From a virus, in the IMG/VR virus record IMGVR_UViG_3300030118_002659, positions 1 through 34,126 of that record: a DNA stretch of 34,126 nt; one strand, written 5' to 3'. Shown one piece after another: positions 22,202 through 30,317 of this stretch. The position numbers and the translations under genes are program-made. A model generated the notes under the pieces. That model did no database searches and was not told the origin of the DNA. It saw only the letters and a program-made list of their open reading frames with translations. Position 1 is the first letter of the stretch. The number at the start of each line of letters is the position of its first letter.

Positions 22202-23460
22202 CAAAAAAAAGCAATAGAGCAACAAGAAGAAGATTGAGTGCTCCAAAACCGAAATTAGAAGTACAGCAAGGTAAAATCCATGTTGTAAATCTTTCCTCCT
22301 ATACAAGACCTGAGATTACCGAAAGATATAATCAAGAATGGATTGAATACGGAGATGATAACAATTATTTTCAATACTTAATAGATAGATATAATGGAAG
22401 CCCTACAAACAATGCTGCAATCAATGGAATAGCAGAAATGGTGTATGGTAAAGGATTAGATGCTGTTGATAGTATTGATAAACCTGAAGAATATAAAGAA
22501 CTCAAAGAATTATTCTCAAAAGATTGTATGAAGAAAACTTGTTATGACTATAAAATGATGGGTCAAGCAGCACTTCAAATAATCTATTCTAAGGACCGTT
22601 CTAAGATTGTTCAGGTAGAACATATACCTGTAGAGAAGTTAAGGGCAGAGAAGGCAGATAAAAAGGGTATAATTAACGCTTATTACTTTGCTAATGACTG
22701 GACTGAAATCAAAGGTAGCAAAGTGCCAAAAAGAATACCTGCATTTGGTACAAGTAATTCAGGATTAGAAATACTTTATATTAAACCTTATAGAGCAGGA
22801 TTTTATTATTATTCTCCTGTAGATTATCAAGGAGGTTTACAATATGCAGAACTTGAAGAAGAGATAGCAAATTATCATATCAATAATATTCAGAATGGTC
22901 TTGCTCCAAGTATGCTTATTAACTTCAATAACGGAGTACCTACGGAGGAACAAAGAGAGCTTATTGAAAGAAGCATACAAGAAAAGTTTAGTGGTTCGTC
23001 TAATGCTGGTAGATTTATATTGGCATTTAATGATAGCAAAGACCTTGCAGCTTCTATAGAACCTGTCATACTTTCTGATGCTCATGAGCAGTATAAGTTT
23101 TTATCTGATGAATCTATGAGAAAAGTAATGGTATCTCACAGAATTGTATCGCCTATGTTAGTAGGTATAAAGGATACTACAGGTCTTGGCAATAATGCAG
23201 AAGAGTTACAAACTGCTTCAATACTTATGGATAATACTGTGATTAGACCAATGCAAGTAACAATACTTGATGAGCTAGAAAAGATATTAGATTATAATGG
23301 TATTGAATTAGATATATACTTTAAAACTCTACAACCTCTTGAATTTACTGATTTGACTAATGCAATTACAGATGCTGAGATAGAGAAAGAAACAGGTATA
23401 AAGAAAGAGGACCAAGAACCAGAACAAGAAGTTGAACAACCAGAAAATATTGAAGAATAA
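22198..23460 (+). CDS. Portal protein
   Basis: A 420-residue protein. Recognised from the GSPTNNAAINGIAEMVYGKG block, MMGQAALQIIYSKDRSKIVQ, the central YYYSPVDYQGGLQYAELEEE helix, FNDSKDLAASIEPV and the long C-terminal helices followed by an acidic tail (KKEDQEPEQEVEQPENIEE). This matches phage portals of the HK97/SPP1 superfamily in order and length. It is followed by a connector, as expected, but lies far from the terminase. Confidence 0.85.
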   Translation: MTKKSNRATRRRLSAPKPKLEVQQGKIHVVNLSSYTRPEITERYNQEWIEYGDDNNYFQYLIDRYNGSPTNNAAINGIAEMVYGKGLDAVDSIDKPEEYKELKELFSKDCMKKTCYDYKMMGQAALQIIYSKDRSKIVQVEHIPVEKLRAEKADKKGIINAYYFANDWTEIKGSKVPKRIPAFGTSNSGLEILYIKPYRAGFYYYSPVDYQGGLQYAELEEEIANYHINNIQNGLAPSMLINFNNGVPTEEQRELIERSIQEKFSGSSNAGRFILAFNDSKDLAASIEPVILSDAHEQYKFLSDESMRKVMVSHRIVSPMLVGIKDTTGLGNNAEELQTASILMDNTVIRPMQVTILDELEKILDYNGIELDIYFKTLQPLEFTDLTNAITDAEIEKETGIKKEDQEPEQEVEQPENIEE

Positions 23461-23963
23461 TGGCAACAGCACTATTTATAAAAAGGTCAGACATTGTTAA
23501 GAATACAGCTTTAAATTCAAATGTAGATACTGATAAATTTATTCAGTTTATTGCATTAGCACAAGAGATTCATGTTCAGAATTATTTAGGCACAGACTTA
23601 TATGATAAAATAAGTGCTGATATAATTGCAGGAACATTATCTGGCGACTATTTAAGTTTAGTAAATGATTATATACAACCTATGTTAATTCATTTTGCTA
23701 TGATTGAATATTTGCCATTTGCAGCTTATTCTATATCAAATGGAGGTGTATTTAAACATAATTCAGAAAACAGCTCACAAGCAAGTAAAGAAGAGATTGA
23801 TTTCTTAATTCAAAAGGAGAGAGATTATGCAGAGTATTATGCACAGAGGTTTATAGATTACATGACGTTTCATGCACCAAGTAAATTTAGCGAGTATTAT
23901 AGTAATAATAATGAAGATATATACCCTGATAAAGATACAGGGTTTCATGGATGGCAACTATAA
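23460..23963 (+). CDS. Head-tail connector / adaptor-like protein
   Basis: A 167-residue protein directly after the portal with a one-base overlap. LFIKRSDIVKNTALNSNVDT, then IALAQEIHVQNYLGTDLYDKIS, resembles the helical adaptor family placed after portals in Bacteroidota phages. The C-terminal half is helical with SKEEIDFLIQKERDYAEYYAQR. Confidence 0.65.
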   Translation: MATALFIKRSDIVKNTALNSNVDTDKFIQFIALAQEIHVQNYLGTDLYDKISADIIAGTLSGDYLSLVNDYIQPMLIHFAMIEYLPFAAYSISNGGVFKHNSENSSQASKEEIDFLIQKERDYAEYYAQRFIDYMTFHAPSKFSEYYSNNNEDIYPDKDTGFHGWQL

Positions 23964-24049
23964 AAAAGACATACAAACCTAAAGAGGTAAATAAAAAGAA
24001 ACTATTAACTTATCTTAAAAAGATAAATGATAAAAAGGTTAAAAAATAA
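23951..24049 (+). CDS. Tiny basic protein
   Basis: A 32-residue protein, MATIKKTYKPKEVNKKKLLT, YLKKINDKKVKK, about 40% Lys. It overlaps the connector by 13 nt and the fibre start by 1 nt (TAATG), so it links the two in one operon. The shared MATxK start suggests translation, but it may be only a coupling sequence. Confidence 0.5.
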   Translation: MATIKKTYKPKEVNKKKLLTYLKKINDKKVKK

Positions 24050-27000
24050 TGGCTACACTCACAGGTAAGAAAATAAAAAACACTTATGACGCTTTACTTA
24101 AATTAAGCGACAACGACAACTTAACAACAACAGCTAAACAAGTAACGGATGGATTTGGAAATAATGCACCTTTATATATTAGCACAACTCAAATAGGTAT
24201 AGGGGTTACTCCAGAAGTAGGATATGACTTACATGTTTACTCAGATGCCAAAGTAGGAGGTAACTTAACTATAACAGGAGATTTAACAGTAAACGGAACA
24301 ACAACTACTGTAGATACAGATACGTTAAGAGTAGAAGACCCATTAATTGAATTAGCTAGATTAAATACAAGTGCTGATTCTGTTGATATAGGTTTTTATG
24401 GAAAATATCATCCATCTGGAACTACATTATATTCTGGTTTATTTAGAGATGCAGGAGATGATAAATATAAATTATTTAAGGATTTACAAACAGAACCAAC
24501 GACTACAGTTAATACAAGTGGAACAGGATATGCTAGAGCAGATTTAGTTGTTAGCACTCTTGAGTTTGATTCATTAAAGGATTTAGGAGAATCAATTACA
24601 ATAACAAAGTTTGTAGATGAAGCTGACGGTATTTCAAATAACGATAATGATACAACAATACCTACAAGTGCTGCAGTAAAAGATTATGTAGATAATAATT
24701 CTAGTAATACTTTGTCTGAAGTTTTAGCTGCAGGAAACACTACAGGAGGAACGGATATATCAGTAAGTGCTAATGACGATATTGTTTTAGCAGCAGGAAG
24801 TAAGGTTAAGTATAGTACCAATTCTTTTATGACACCTGAAAACAATACGAGTGGTGCAGAAATAAGTACAGCAGGAACTTTTATTGTTAAAACAGGAACA
24901 ACTCCAACTTTAGGTTTTACACTTGACGCATCACAAAATTCAACTTTTGCAGGAAACTTAACGGTATCTGGTACAGGACAAAGCAGTTTTGCAGGACAGG
25001 TTACAGTACCACAAACACCAAGTGCCGATACAGATGCTGCAAGTAAAAAATATGTAGATGACCAAGTAGGTGGTGCAGATACACTTGCAGAAGTATTGTC
25101 TAACGGAAACACTACAGGAGGAACGGATATTGACGTTAGTGCAGGAGACGATATAAATTTAACCGACACAAGTGAGATACATCTAGGAGATAGTGCAGAT
25201 TTAGTTATCAAACATAATGGAACGCAAGGTGTAATAACAAACAATACAGGAACTTTACAGTTTGTGCAAAACACAGATGACGGAGATATAAAATTCTTTT
25301 GTGATGATGGTGCTGGTGGCACAGAAAATTATTTACAAATAGACGGAGGAGAACAAAGAATTAAAGTTTTTAATGAAATGCGATTTAACGACAATGTTGA
25401 ATTGCGTTTAGGTACAGCAAACGATTTAAAAATATATCACGATGCTAGTAATAGTTATATAAAAGATGATGGTACAGGAGATTTAAGAATATGGGGAGAT
25501 AATGTAAATATAGGAACTGCATCAGGAAATAAAGTATTTTTTAATAATAGTGGCGTAGCAGAATTATATTTTACAGGTGGTGCTAAAAAGCTTGAAACAA
25601 CAAGTTCAGGAGTTAGTGTTACAGGAAGTGGAACTTTTTCAGGCGATGTTGCATTAACAGGAAGTGGTGATAAAATTATTTCAGCAATTTCAAGTGATGA
25701 TGATGCAACTTTATTTTTAAGTGGTGCTGGAAGTGGTAAAGATACTCATATTGTATTTGGTGGAGATAGAGATTTATTCATATCTAAATCCTCAAGTGCA
25801 ACAGCAACAAGTGAAGGAACACCAGTTTTAACATTAGGCTCAAACTCTAATGCAAGTTTTGCAGGAAACGTAGGAATTGGAACAACTTCGCCTAATCAAG
25901 ATGGTTGGTCATCTGGTAACAAGGTTGTAACTATAAAATCACAAACCTCTGGCGCAAGAGGAGTTTTAGAATTAATAGGCTTAGGAAATTCTGATAACAA
26001 CGAGGTTGGTGTTATTAATTTTATGAGCCAAGCTGAAACATCGCCTTTAGCAGCAATTAATGGTTTAAGACATACAAGCGACACCTCAGGTAAATTGTCA
26101 TTTGACACCGCAGGAAGTGAAAGAATGCGTATAAATGAAACTGGAAATGTAGGTGTAGGAACAACTAACCCAGACCAAAAGCTTGTTGTAAATCAAACAT
26201 CAACTGGTAAATATGCTATCAAAGCAGAATATAATGGCACTAACTTGGGTGGCTTTTTTGTAGATGGCTCAGGAAATAATGAGTTATTCTTAAAAGCATC
26301 TGGTAATGTAGAGAAAGTAAAAATTGATACAGCAGGAGATTCACATTTTTCTGGAGGAGATGTTGGATTCGGAACTTCATCTCCCGGTGATGCTATTGAA
26401 ATTTATGGTGCTACAAAAGGAATTATAATACAAAATACTGCTGAAACAGATTCTGGTATAATGATAAGAGATAGTGCTGACCCCGGGCAACAAGCATCAA
26501 TGAAATATGGAAGTGGTGATAATAGTTTAAAATTTTTCAATGGTGATGGTACAACAATTAGATTTAGAATTGACAATACAGGTGATGCACACTTGGCTAG
26601 GTATTTAAGACATCAAGGCGATACTAATTCATACATTGGTTGGGGTGCATCAGATGATTTTAGAATACTTGTTGGTGGTGTTCAGATGTTAAGATATGAT
26701 GAGGGTATAAGTGGTACTGATTATGCTCAATTTATGGCAGATGAATTTAGAATGTATGCCAATGGTGATTTTCACGCAGACGGAGACTTAGTTGCATACT
26801 CAACAACAGTTAGTTCCGACAAGAGATTAAAGAAAGATATTAAGCCAATTGATAATGCTTTAGATATAGTTGATAAACTACAAGGAGTTCATTTTAATTG
26901 GAAAGAAAATGATGAGAAATCAATAGGATATATTGCACAAGATGTAGAAAAAGTATTGCCAGAAATGGTTACAGAAAAAAATCATTTTGATAAAGGTGAA

Positions 27001-27099
27001 TTTAAAACAGTAAACTATGCAGCAATGGTATCTATTATGGGTCAAGCAATAAAAGAATTAAGAGCAGAAGTTGAACAATTAAAAAAACAAATTAAATAA
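24049..27099 (+). CDS. Tail fibre with C-terminal S74 self-cleaving chaperone
   Basis: A 1016-residue fibre. The N-terminal 100 residues (LTITGDLTVNGTTTTVDTDT) are typical of marine phage fibres. Beta-solenoid-like repeats follow (GNVGIGTTSPNQ, GNVGVGTTNPDQ). Two copies of a GNTTGGTDI block lie near residues 229 and 353. Residues 923-1016 are a Peptidase_S74 intramolecular chaperone: SDKRLKKDI carries the expected Ser923/Lys928 pair and is followed by GYIAQDVEKVLPEMV and NYAAMVSIMGQAIKEL. Cleavage before Ser923 would leave a 922-residue trimeric fibre. Likely receptor binding. Confidence 0.85.
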   Translation: MATLTGKKIKNTYDALLKLSDNDNLTTTAKQVTDGFGNNAPLYISTTQIGIGVTPEVGYDLHVYSDAKVGGNLTITGDLTVNGTTTTVDTDTLRVEDPLIELARLNTSADSVDIGFYGKYHPSGTTLYSGLFRDAGDDKYKLFKDLQTEPTTTVNTSGTGYARADLVVSTLEFDSLKDLGESITITKFVDEADGISNNDNDTTIPTSAAVKDYVDNNSSNTLSEVLAAGNTTGGTDISVSANDDIVLAAGSKVKYSTNSFMTPENNTSGAEISTAGTFIVKTGTTPTLGFTLDASQNSTFAGNLTVSGTGQSSFAGQVTVPQTPSADTDAASKKYVDDQVGGADTLAEVLSNGNTTGGTDIDVSAGDDINLTDTSEIHLGDSADLVIKHNGTQGVITNNTGTLQFVQNTDDGDIKFFCDDGAGGTENYLQIDGGEQRIKVFNEMRFNDNVELRLGTANDLKIYHDASNSYIKDDGTGDLRIWGDNVNIGTASGNKVFFNNSGVAELYFTGGAKKLETTSSGVSVTGSGTFSGDVALTGSGDKIISAISSDDDATLFLSGAGSGKDTHIVFGGDRDLFISKSSSATATSEGTPVLTLGSNSNASFAGNVGIGTTSPNQDGWSSGNKVVTIKSQTSGARGVLELIGLGNSDNNEVGVINFMSQAETSPLAAINGLRHTSDTSGKLSFDTAGSERMRINETGNVGVGTTNPDQKLVVNQTSTGKYAIKAEYNGTNLGGFFVDGSGNNELFLKASGNVEKVKIDTAGDSHFSGGDVGFGTSSPGDAIEIYGATKGIIIQNTAETDSGIMIRDSADPGQQASMKYGSGDNSLKFFNGDGTTIRFRIDNTGDAHLARYLRHQGDTNSYIGWGASDDFRILVGGVQMLRYDEGISGTDYAQFMADEFRMYANGDFHADGDLVAYSTTVSSDKRLKKDIKPIDNALDIVDKLQGVHFNWKENDEKSIGYIAQDVEKVLPEMVTEKNHFDKGEFKTVNYAAMVSIMGQAIKELRAEVEQLKKQIK
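24733..25130 (+). repeat. In-frame 26-nt direct repeat in the fibre gene
   Basis: Identical 26-nt segments at 24733-24758 and 25105-25130, 372 nt (124 codons) apart and in the same frame. Both encode GNTTGGTDI. They probably mark a duplicated fibre repeat unit, and could recombine. Confidence 0.75.
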
Positions 27100-27626
27100 T
27101 GGGAGTACCAGAATCGCCAAACGAACTTAGTATGAATAAAATAGCAAGAGAAAGAAAAGGATATGGCTACGATTCTGCAACTAATGTTACATCACCTATA
27201 TATATGTCAGATATATCAAGACTAACTGGTGGCAACTCAAGTGGTTCTGGGACAAGCTATCCTGCTGTAAATACATTAAATCCAGCGTTAGAAAGACCTG
27301 ATGGAGCTGACCCTTTACAGATGTCAGAGTTTTATAGTTATGAGCAAAATGTTACATTGACTGCATTTGACTATATATACTCATCATCAAGCTCTTCAGA
27401 TTCTTGTGCTGCAGGATTTCCTGAACCTTCACCTTATTATCATAATGATACAAACAATCAATATCCTGACGCATTAGATGGTAGATACACAGCTTATCAG
27501 AACACTTCAGGTAGTTTAGTTGCTGCTTCTGGGTTTTATCAGGTATTTACAAGTGGTGGTTCATCAACAGGAAAATATATACAAGTAGGAAGTAATGGTT
27601 CAATAATAGGAGGAGGAACGTGTTAA
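27099..27626 (+). CDS. Tail fibre accessory protein, putative
   Basis: A 175-residue protein just after the fibre (one-base overlap). NELSMNKIARERKGYGYDSA and RPDGADPLQMSEFYSYEQNV are N-terminal segments I know from marine phage virion proteins; the C-terminal part is Ser/Gly/Tyr-rich and might be the receptor-contact region. Role inferred from position. Confidence 0.5.
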   Translation: MGVPESPNELSMNKIARERKGYGYDSATNVTSPIYMSDISRLTGGNSSGSGTSYPAVNTLNPALERPDGADPLQMSEFYSYEQNVTLTAFDYIYSSSSSSDSCAAGFPEPSPYYHNDTNNQYPDALDGRYTAYQNTSGSLVAASGFYQVFTSGGSSTGKYIQVGSNGSIIGGGTC

Positions 27627-27651
27627 ATAAAATAAATAAATAAATATAAAA

Positions 27652-27972
27652 ATGGCAAACACTTATAATTGGAAAATTAATGCGTTAGACGCAAAAATAC
27701 AAGAAGGCGATAACAGCGATGTTATCTACACAGTACATTGGAGTTATATTGCACAAGACGAATCAGGAGAACATACGGCAAGTTCAATAGGTACGTTAGG
27801 TGTGACCTATGACCCAGACAACTTTATTCCTTATGCTGACCTAGAAAAAGACGATGTAGTTAGTTGGTTAGAAGCAGGACTAGATGTAGCATCAATGCAA
27901 GAAAATTTAGATAAACAAATTGAATTAGAAATAAATCCAGTAGACGAAACATTAAAACCTGACTGGGATTAA
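27652..27972 (+). CDS. Small conserved marine-phage protein
   Basis: A 106-residue protein. MANTYNWKINALDAKIQEGD, the strand VIYTVHWSYIA, SIGTLGVTYDPDNFIPYADL and VVSWLEAGLD match a family I remember in marine cyanophages and related viruses (DUF-type, unnamed). Probably a fibre-associated or virion protein; function unknown. Confidence 0.65.
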   Translation: MANTYNWKINALDAKIQEGDNSDVIYTVHWSYIAQDESGEHTASSIGTLGVTYDPDNFIPYADLEKDDVVSWLEAGLDVASMQENLDKQIELEINPVDETLKPDWD

Positions 27973-28008
27973 TTTATTATATTTGGATATAACTTTAAAT
28001 TTAATAGG

Positions 28009-28251
28009 ATGTCAAAAATTAGTAAAGAGCAATTAGAAAAACTACAAGAATCGCAAAAGAAGTATGCTGCTATAAAGCACGACTTAGGACAACTTGAAGT
28101 ACAGAAACATGGACTATTACATATGTGGGCTGTTATCCAAGAAGAAGATAATAAATTCAAACAAGAGCTAGAAGAAGAGTATGGTAAAATAAATATTAAC
28201 TTGGAAGATGGTTCTTATGAAGAAATAAAAGAAGATGGAGAAGATAAATAA
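28009..28251 (+). CDS. Coiled-coil phage protein
   Basis: An 80-residue protein, helical for residues 1-60 (LEKLQESQKKYAAIKHDLGQ, LEVQKHGLLHM), ending KININLEDGSYEEI. The coiled coil followed by YG..NI.LEDG.Y matches a small phage family of unknown function. A perfect TATATTTG -7 box at 27978-27985 lies upstream, but no -33 box was found at 20 nt. Overlaps the next gene by 17 nt. Confidence 0.6.
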   Translation: MSKISKEQLEKLQESQKKYAAIKHDLGQLEVQKHGLLHMWAVIQEEDNKFKQELEEEYGKININLEDGSYEEIKEDGEDK

Positions 28252-28495
28252 AAAAATAGTTGCATTATCTGGCACTTTATTACTTGGAGTAGCAGGGTGG
28301 CTTGTTACTAGCGTTTATGCTATACAAGTAGATACTGCAATTATAAAGGACAAGATTGAGCAGGTATATGCTGATAACTGTCCTTATTGTGTTCACGCAG
28401 CTCATTCTAGTATTGCTGAACATCCTTTACTATCTCCTACAATTAAACATAGTCACCGACATATCGGAGACGAAATAGTAAAAACAAATGATTAA
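28235..28495 (+). CDS. Single-pass membrane protein with a Cys/His cluster
   Basis: An 86-residue protein. One transmembrane helix at about 9-30 (VALSGTLLLGVAGWLVTSVY), then a segment NCPYCVHAAHSSIAEHPLLS, then PTIKHSHRHIGDEIV. C49, C52, H54, H57, H63, H72, H74 and H76 could bind metal. By memory a similar C-terminus exists in other marine phage lysis regions. Possibly a spanin-like or holin-like protein; uncertain. Confidence 0.5.
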   Translation: MEKINKKIVALSGTLLLGVAGWLVTSVYAIQVDTAIIKDKIEQVYADNCPYCVHAAHSSIAEHPLLSPTIKHSHRHIGDEIVKTND

Positions 28496-28506
28496 ATAAT
28501 AATAAA

Positions 28507-28794
28507 ATGAGCAAACCAACTGAAATCGGTGAGGACACTAAATTAACTTTAGACCTTAAAACCATAGGAATTGTAATTGCAGGAGCAGTTTCATTAGTTT
28601 TAATGTACACAGACTTAAATGCAGGTATAGAAGAAGCAAAACTTTTACCTGAACCTGCTGTGTCAAGAACAGAATATGATTTAAAAGACCAGTTAATTAG
28701 GGAAACCATCGAGAACACTGCCGAGCAGGTACAAGAAAATAGCGAGAAGTTAGATAAAATAGATGAAAAATTATATGAAATTATACAGAAATGA
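28507..28794 (+). CDS. Membrane protein, possible holin or spanin component
   Basis: A 95-residue protein with TM helix 19-37 (IGIVIAGAVSLVLMYTDLN) and a C-terminal coiled coil (TAEQVQENSEKLDKIDEKLY). This N-in layout with a periplasmic coiled coil resembles an inner-membrane spanin. Overlaps the next start by 4 nt. Confidence 0.5.
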   Translation: MSKPTEIGEDTKLTLDLKTIGIVIAGAVSLVLMYTDLNAGIEEAKLLPEPAVSRTEYDLKDQLIRETIENTAEQVQENSEKLDKIDEKLYEIIQK

Positions 28795-29126
28795 AACAGA
28801 TATTTGTCCTAATTGCATTGTTTGTATATGCAATTGCTAGTTCACAAGAATATACTGTCTTACATATAAACAGTTCTTGGAACTATAGAAATGATTACAA
28901 GCAACTTAATCAAATTAAGGGTGCTAAGATAGTTAAGGTTTTATTAGAAGACCAAAACGCTAATGTTAAAAGACAGATTAAATCTGTGCCAGTTATATTT
29001 ATATATAAAGGAAACAGTTTAATAGGTAGATGGGATGCAGATATATCATTAAAAATAAAAGCACCTGTAGAGGAAATGCAAGAAGCAATAGAAAGTTCTA
29101 AATTTAGAAGAATACCAACTGAATAA
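28791..29126 (+). CDS. Exported thioredoxin-fold-like protein
   Basis: A 111-residue protein with a Sec signal peptide (MKQIFVLIALFVYAIASSQ). Mature part: EYTVLHINSSWNYRNDY, AKIVKVLLEDQNANVKRQIK, then SVPVIFIYKGNSLIGRWDAD, whose strand after a cis-Pro-like SVP resembles the end of a thioredoxin fold. The CxxC is replaced by SSWN, so it is not a redox enzyme of the usual kind. Placed among lysis genes; function unknown. Confidence 0.55.
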   Translation: MKQIFVLIALFVYAIASSQEYTVLHINSSWNYRNDYKQLNQIKGAKIVKVLLEDQNANVKRQIKSVPVIFIYKGNSLIGRWDADISLKIKAPVEEMQEAIESSKFRRIPTE

Positions 29127-29563
29127 TGAGAGATATAAAAAAACTTATAGTACATTGTTCTGCTACACCAGAGTTTAAGGATTTTGATGTAGAAGATATA
29201 AGAGAATGGCATGTTAAAGGAAATGGTTGGTCAGATGTTGGTTATCACTATATTATTACTTTAGATGGTATAGTTCAGGAAGGAAGACCTGTAGACAAAA
29301 AAGGAGCTCATTGTTTTGGGCACAATAAAGATTCTATTGGCGTTTGTTATATAGGTGGCATGGATAAAGATATGGTAGAGTGGAAAGACACTAGAACACA
29401 AAATCAAATAGATTCATTATATAATTTATTACAAGAATTAAAGATGGAATATCCTGATGCTAAAGTATTTGGTCATAGAGATTTTACAGACAAGAAACCC
29501 TGTCCATCATTTGATGCCCATAAAGAATATTTATCAATATCTAATTATAACGAAAGTCAATGA
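29126..29563 (+). CDS. Endolysin: N-acetylmuramoyl-L-alanine amidase (T7-lysozyme type)
   Basis: A 145-residue Amidase_2 enzyme that cleaves the amide bond between MurNAc and L-alanine. Zn ligands by alignment with T7 lysozyme are H10 (IVHCSAT), H117 (GHRDF) and C126 (KPCPSFD). Y40 in VGYHYIITLDG and K124 match the catalytic Tyr and Lys. It has no signal peptide, so it should need the holin (29560). Overlaps the previous stop by 1 nt (TAATG) and the next start by 4 nt. Confidence 0.93.
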   Translation: MRDIKKLIVHCSATPEFKDFDVEDIREWHVKGNGWSDVGYHYIITLDGIVQEGRPVDKKGAHCFGHNKDSIGVCYIGGMDKDMVEWKDTRTQNQIDSLYNLLQELKMEYPDAKVFGHRDFTDKKPCPSFDAHKEYLSISNYNESQ

Positions 29564-30018
29564 GCAAAAAGAAATTTAAAGATACTACTGTAGGTAAATT
29601 ATTATTTGGAGCTGCAAGTGTTGTATCTCCACAACTAGGTGCTGTACTAAATGGTGTTACATCTCCTAAAGATGCTATAGCTGAAATTACAAAAGCTAAA
29701 ATACCTACAGAGGACAAGATAAAATTACAAACACTTATTTATGAACAACAAAACAAAGAAATGGAAGAAATTAGTACAAGATGGAAAGCTGATGCAGCTA
29801 GTGATAGTTGGCTTAGCAAAAATGTTCGTCCTCTTGTTCTTGTTTGGTGCATTGTGGTATTTAGCTTTGCAGGTATATTGGATTCTGTTGATTCAATCCC
29901 TTTTAACATAGGTACTACATGGAACGATACATTTGAAAAAGTTATGATGGCAGTTGTTTTAGCATACTTTGGTGGTCGTACTACAGAAAAAGCAAGTAGT
30001 ATTATAAAAGGAAAGTAA
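29560..30018 (+). CDS. Holin of the three-TM type
   Basis: A 152-residue protein. A first hydrophobic stretch lies at about 12-32, then a charged helix with RWKADAASDSWLSKNVRPLV, followed by TM segments LVLVWCIVVFSFAGILDSVD and KVMMAVVLAYFGGRTTEKAS. The RW.AD..SDSWLSKNVRPL and AYFGGRT.EK pieces match a phage holin family I remember as 3TM. It follows the endolysin with a 4-nt overlap. Confidence 0.75.
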   Translation: MSKKKFKDTTVGKLLFGAASVVSPQLGAVLNGVTSPKDAIAEITKAKIPTEDKIKLQTLIYEQQNKEMEEISTRWKADAASDSWLSKNVRPLVLVWCIVVFSFAGILDSVDSIPFNIGTTWNDTFEKVMMAVVLAYFGGRTTEKASSIIKGK

Positions 30019-30152
30019 TGCCAAGAAAAGTTGCTGTAAATATATATAAATCTAAAAGTCGTAAAAGAAAAGGCATACACGCCAAAAGCAAATCAAGTAA
30101 AGTAAAATCTAGTAAAAACTACCTAAAGAGATACAGAGGACAAGGAAAATAA
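30018..30152 (+). CDS. Tiny basic conserved phage protein
   Basis: A 44-residue protein very rich in Lys/Arg/Ser, with KRKGIHAKSKSSKVKSSKNY, LKRYRGQGK. The HAK(S/T)KxSK...SKxYxKxYRGQG pattern is one I remember in many phage genomes near lysis and packaging genes. Possible nucleic-acid-binding role. It overlaps the holin stop by one base. Confidence 0.65.
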   Translation: MPRKVAVNIYKSKSRKRKGIHAKSKSSKVKSSKNYLKRYRGQGK

Positions 30153-30157
30153 TGTCC

Positions 30158-30192
30158 TTTGTGAATTTAATAGGTATTTTTTTATATATTTG
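30158..30192 (+). promoter_or_regulatory. Promoter-like element after the lysis operon
   Basis: A perfect -7 box TATATTTG (30185-30192) with TTTG at 30158-30161, 23 nt upstream, wider than the 20 nt elsewhere. The only thing downstream before the 30250 terminator is about 55 nt of non-coding DNA. Confidence 0.35.
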
Positions 30193-30249
30193 TCAATTCA
30201 ATAGGGTGTTTTATTACATTCGTTGATTTTCTTTGTTTTCATTGTTTAT

Positions 30250-30282
30250 AAAAAGAGTAGCAGAAATGTTGCTCTTTTTTTT
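30250..30282 (+). terminator. Intrinsic terminator of the late region
   Basis: Thirteen-pair stem (30250-30262 with 30267-30279, two wobbles) with a GAAA tetraloop and eight T in total. Confidence 0.85.
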
Positions 30283-30312
30283 GTTGCATCTGACAAAAAA
30301 TGTATATATTAG
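30280..30312 (+). promoter_or_regulatory. Promoter before the ERF gene
   Basis: TTTG (30280-30283), 21 nt, then TATATTAG (30305-30312; one mismatch in the fixed positions). CATCTGACA (30287-30295) also occurs just before P6 (9790-9798). The predicted start is next to the ATG at 30318. Confidence 0.5.
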
Positions 30313-30317
30313 CAGTC

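Noticed and set aside
24684-25322. Long minus-strand open frame antisense to the fibre gene
   Set aside because: It is opposite a well-supported fibre, is rich in Ser/Pro/Val from complementing Thr/Gly repeats, and has no domain or leader.
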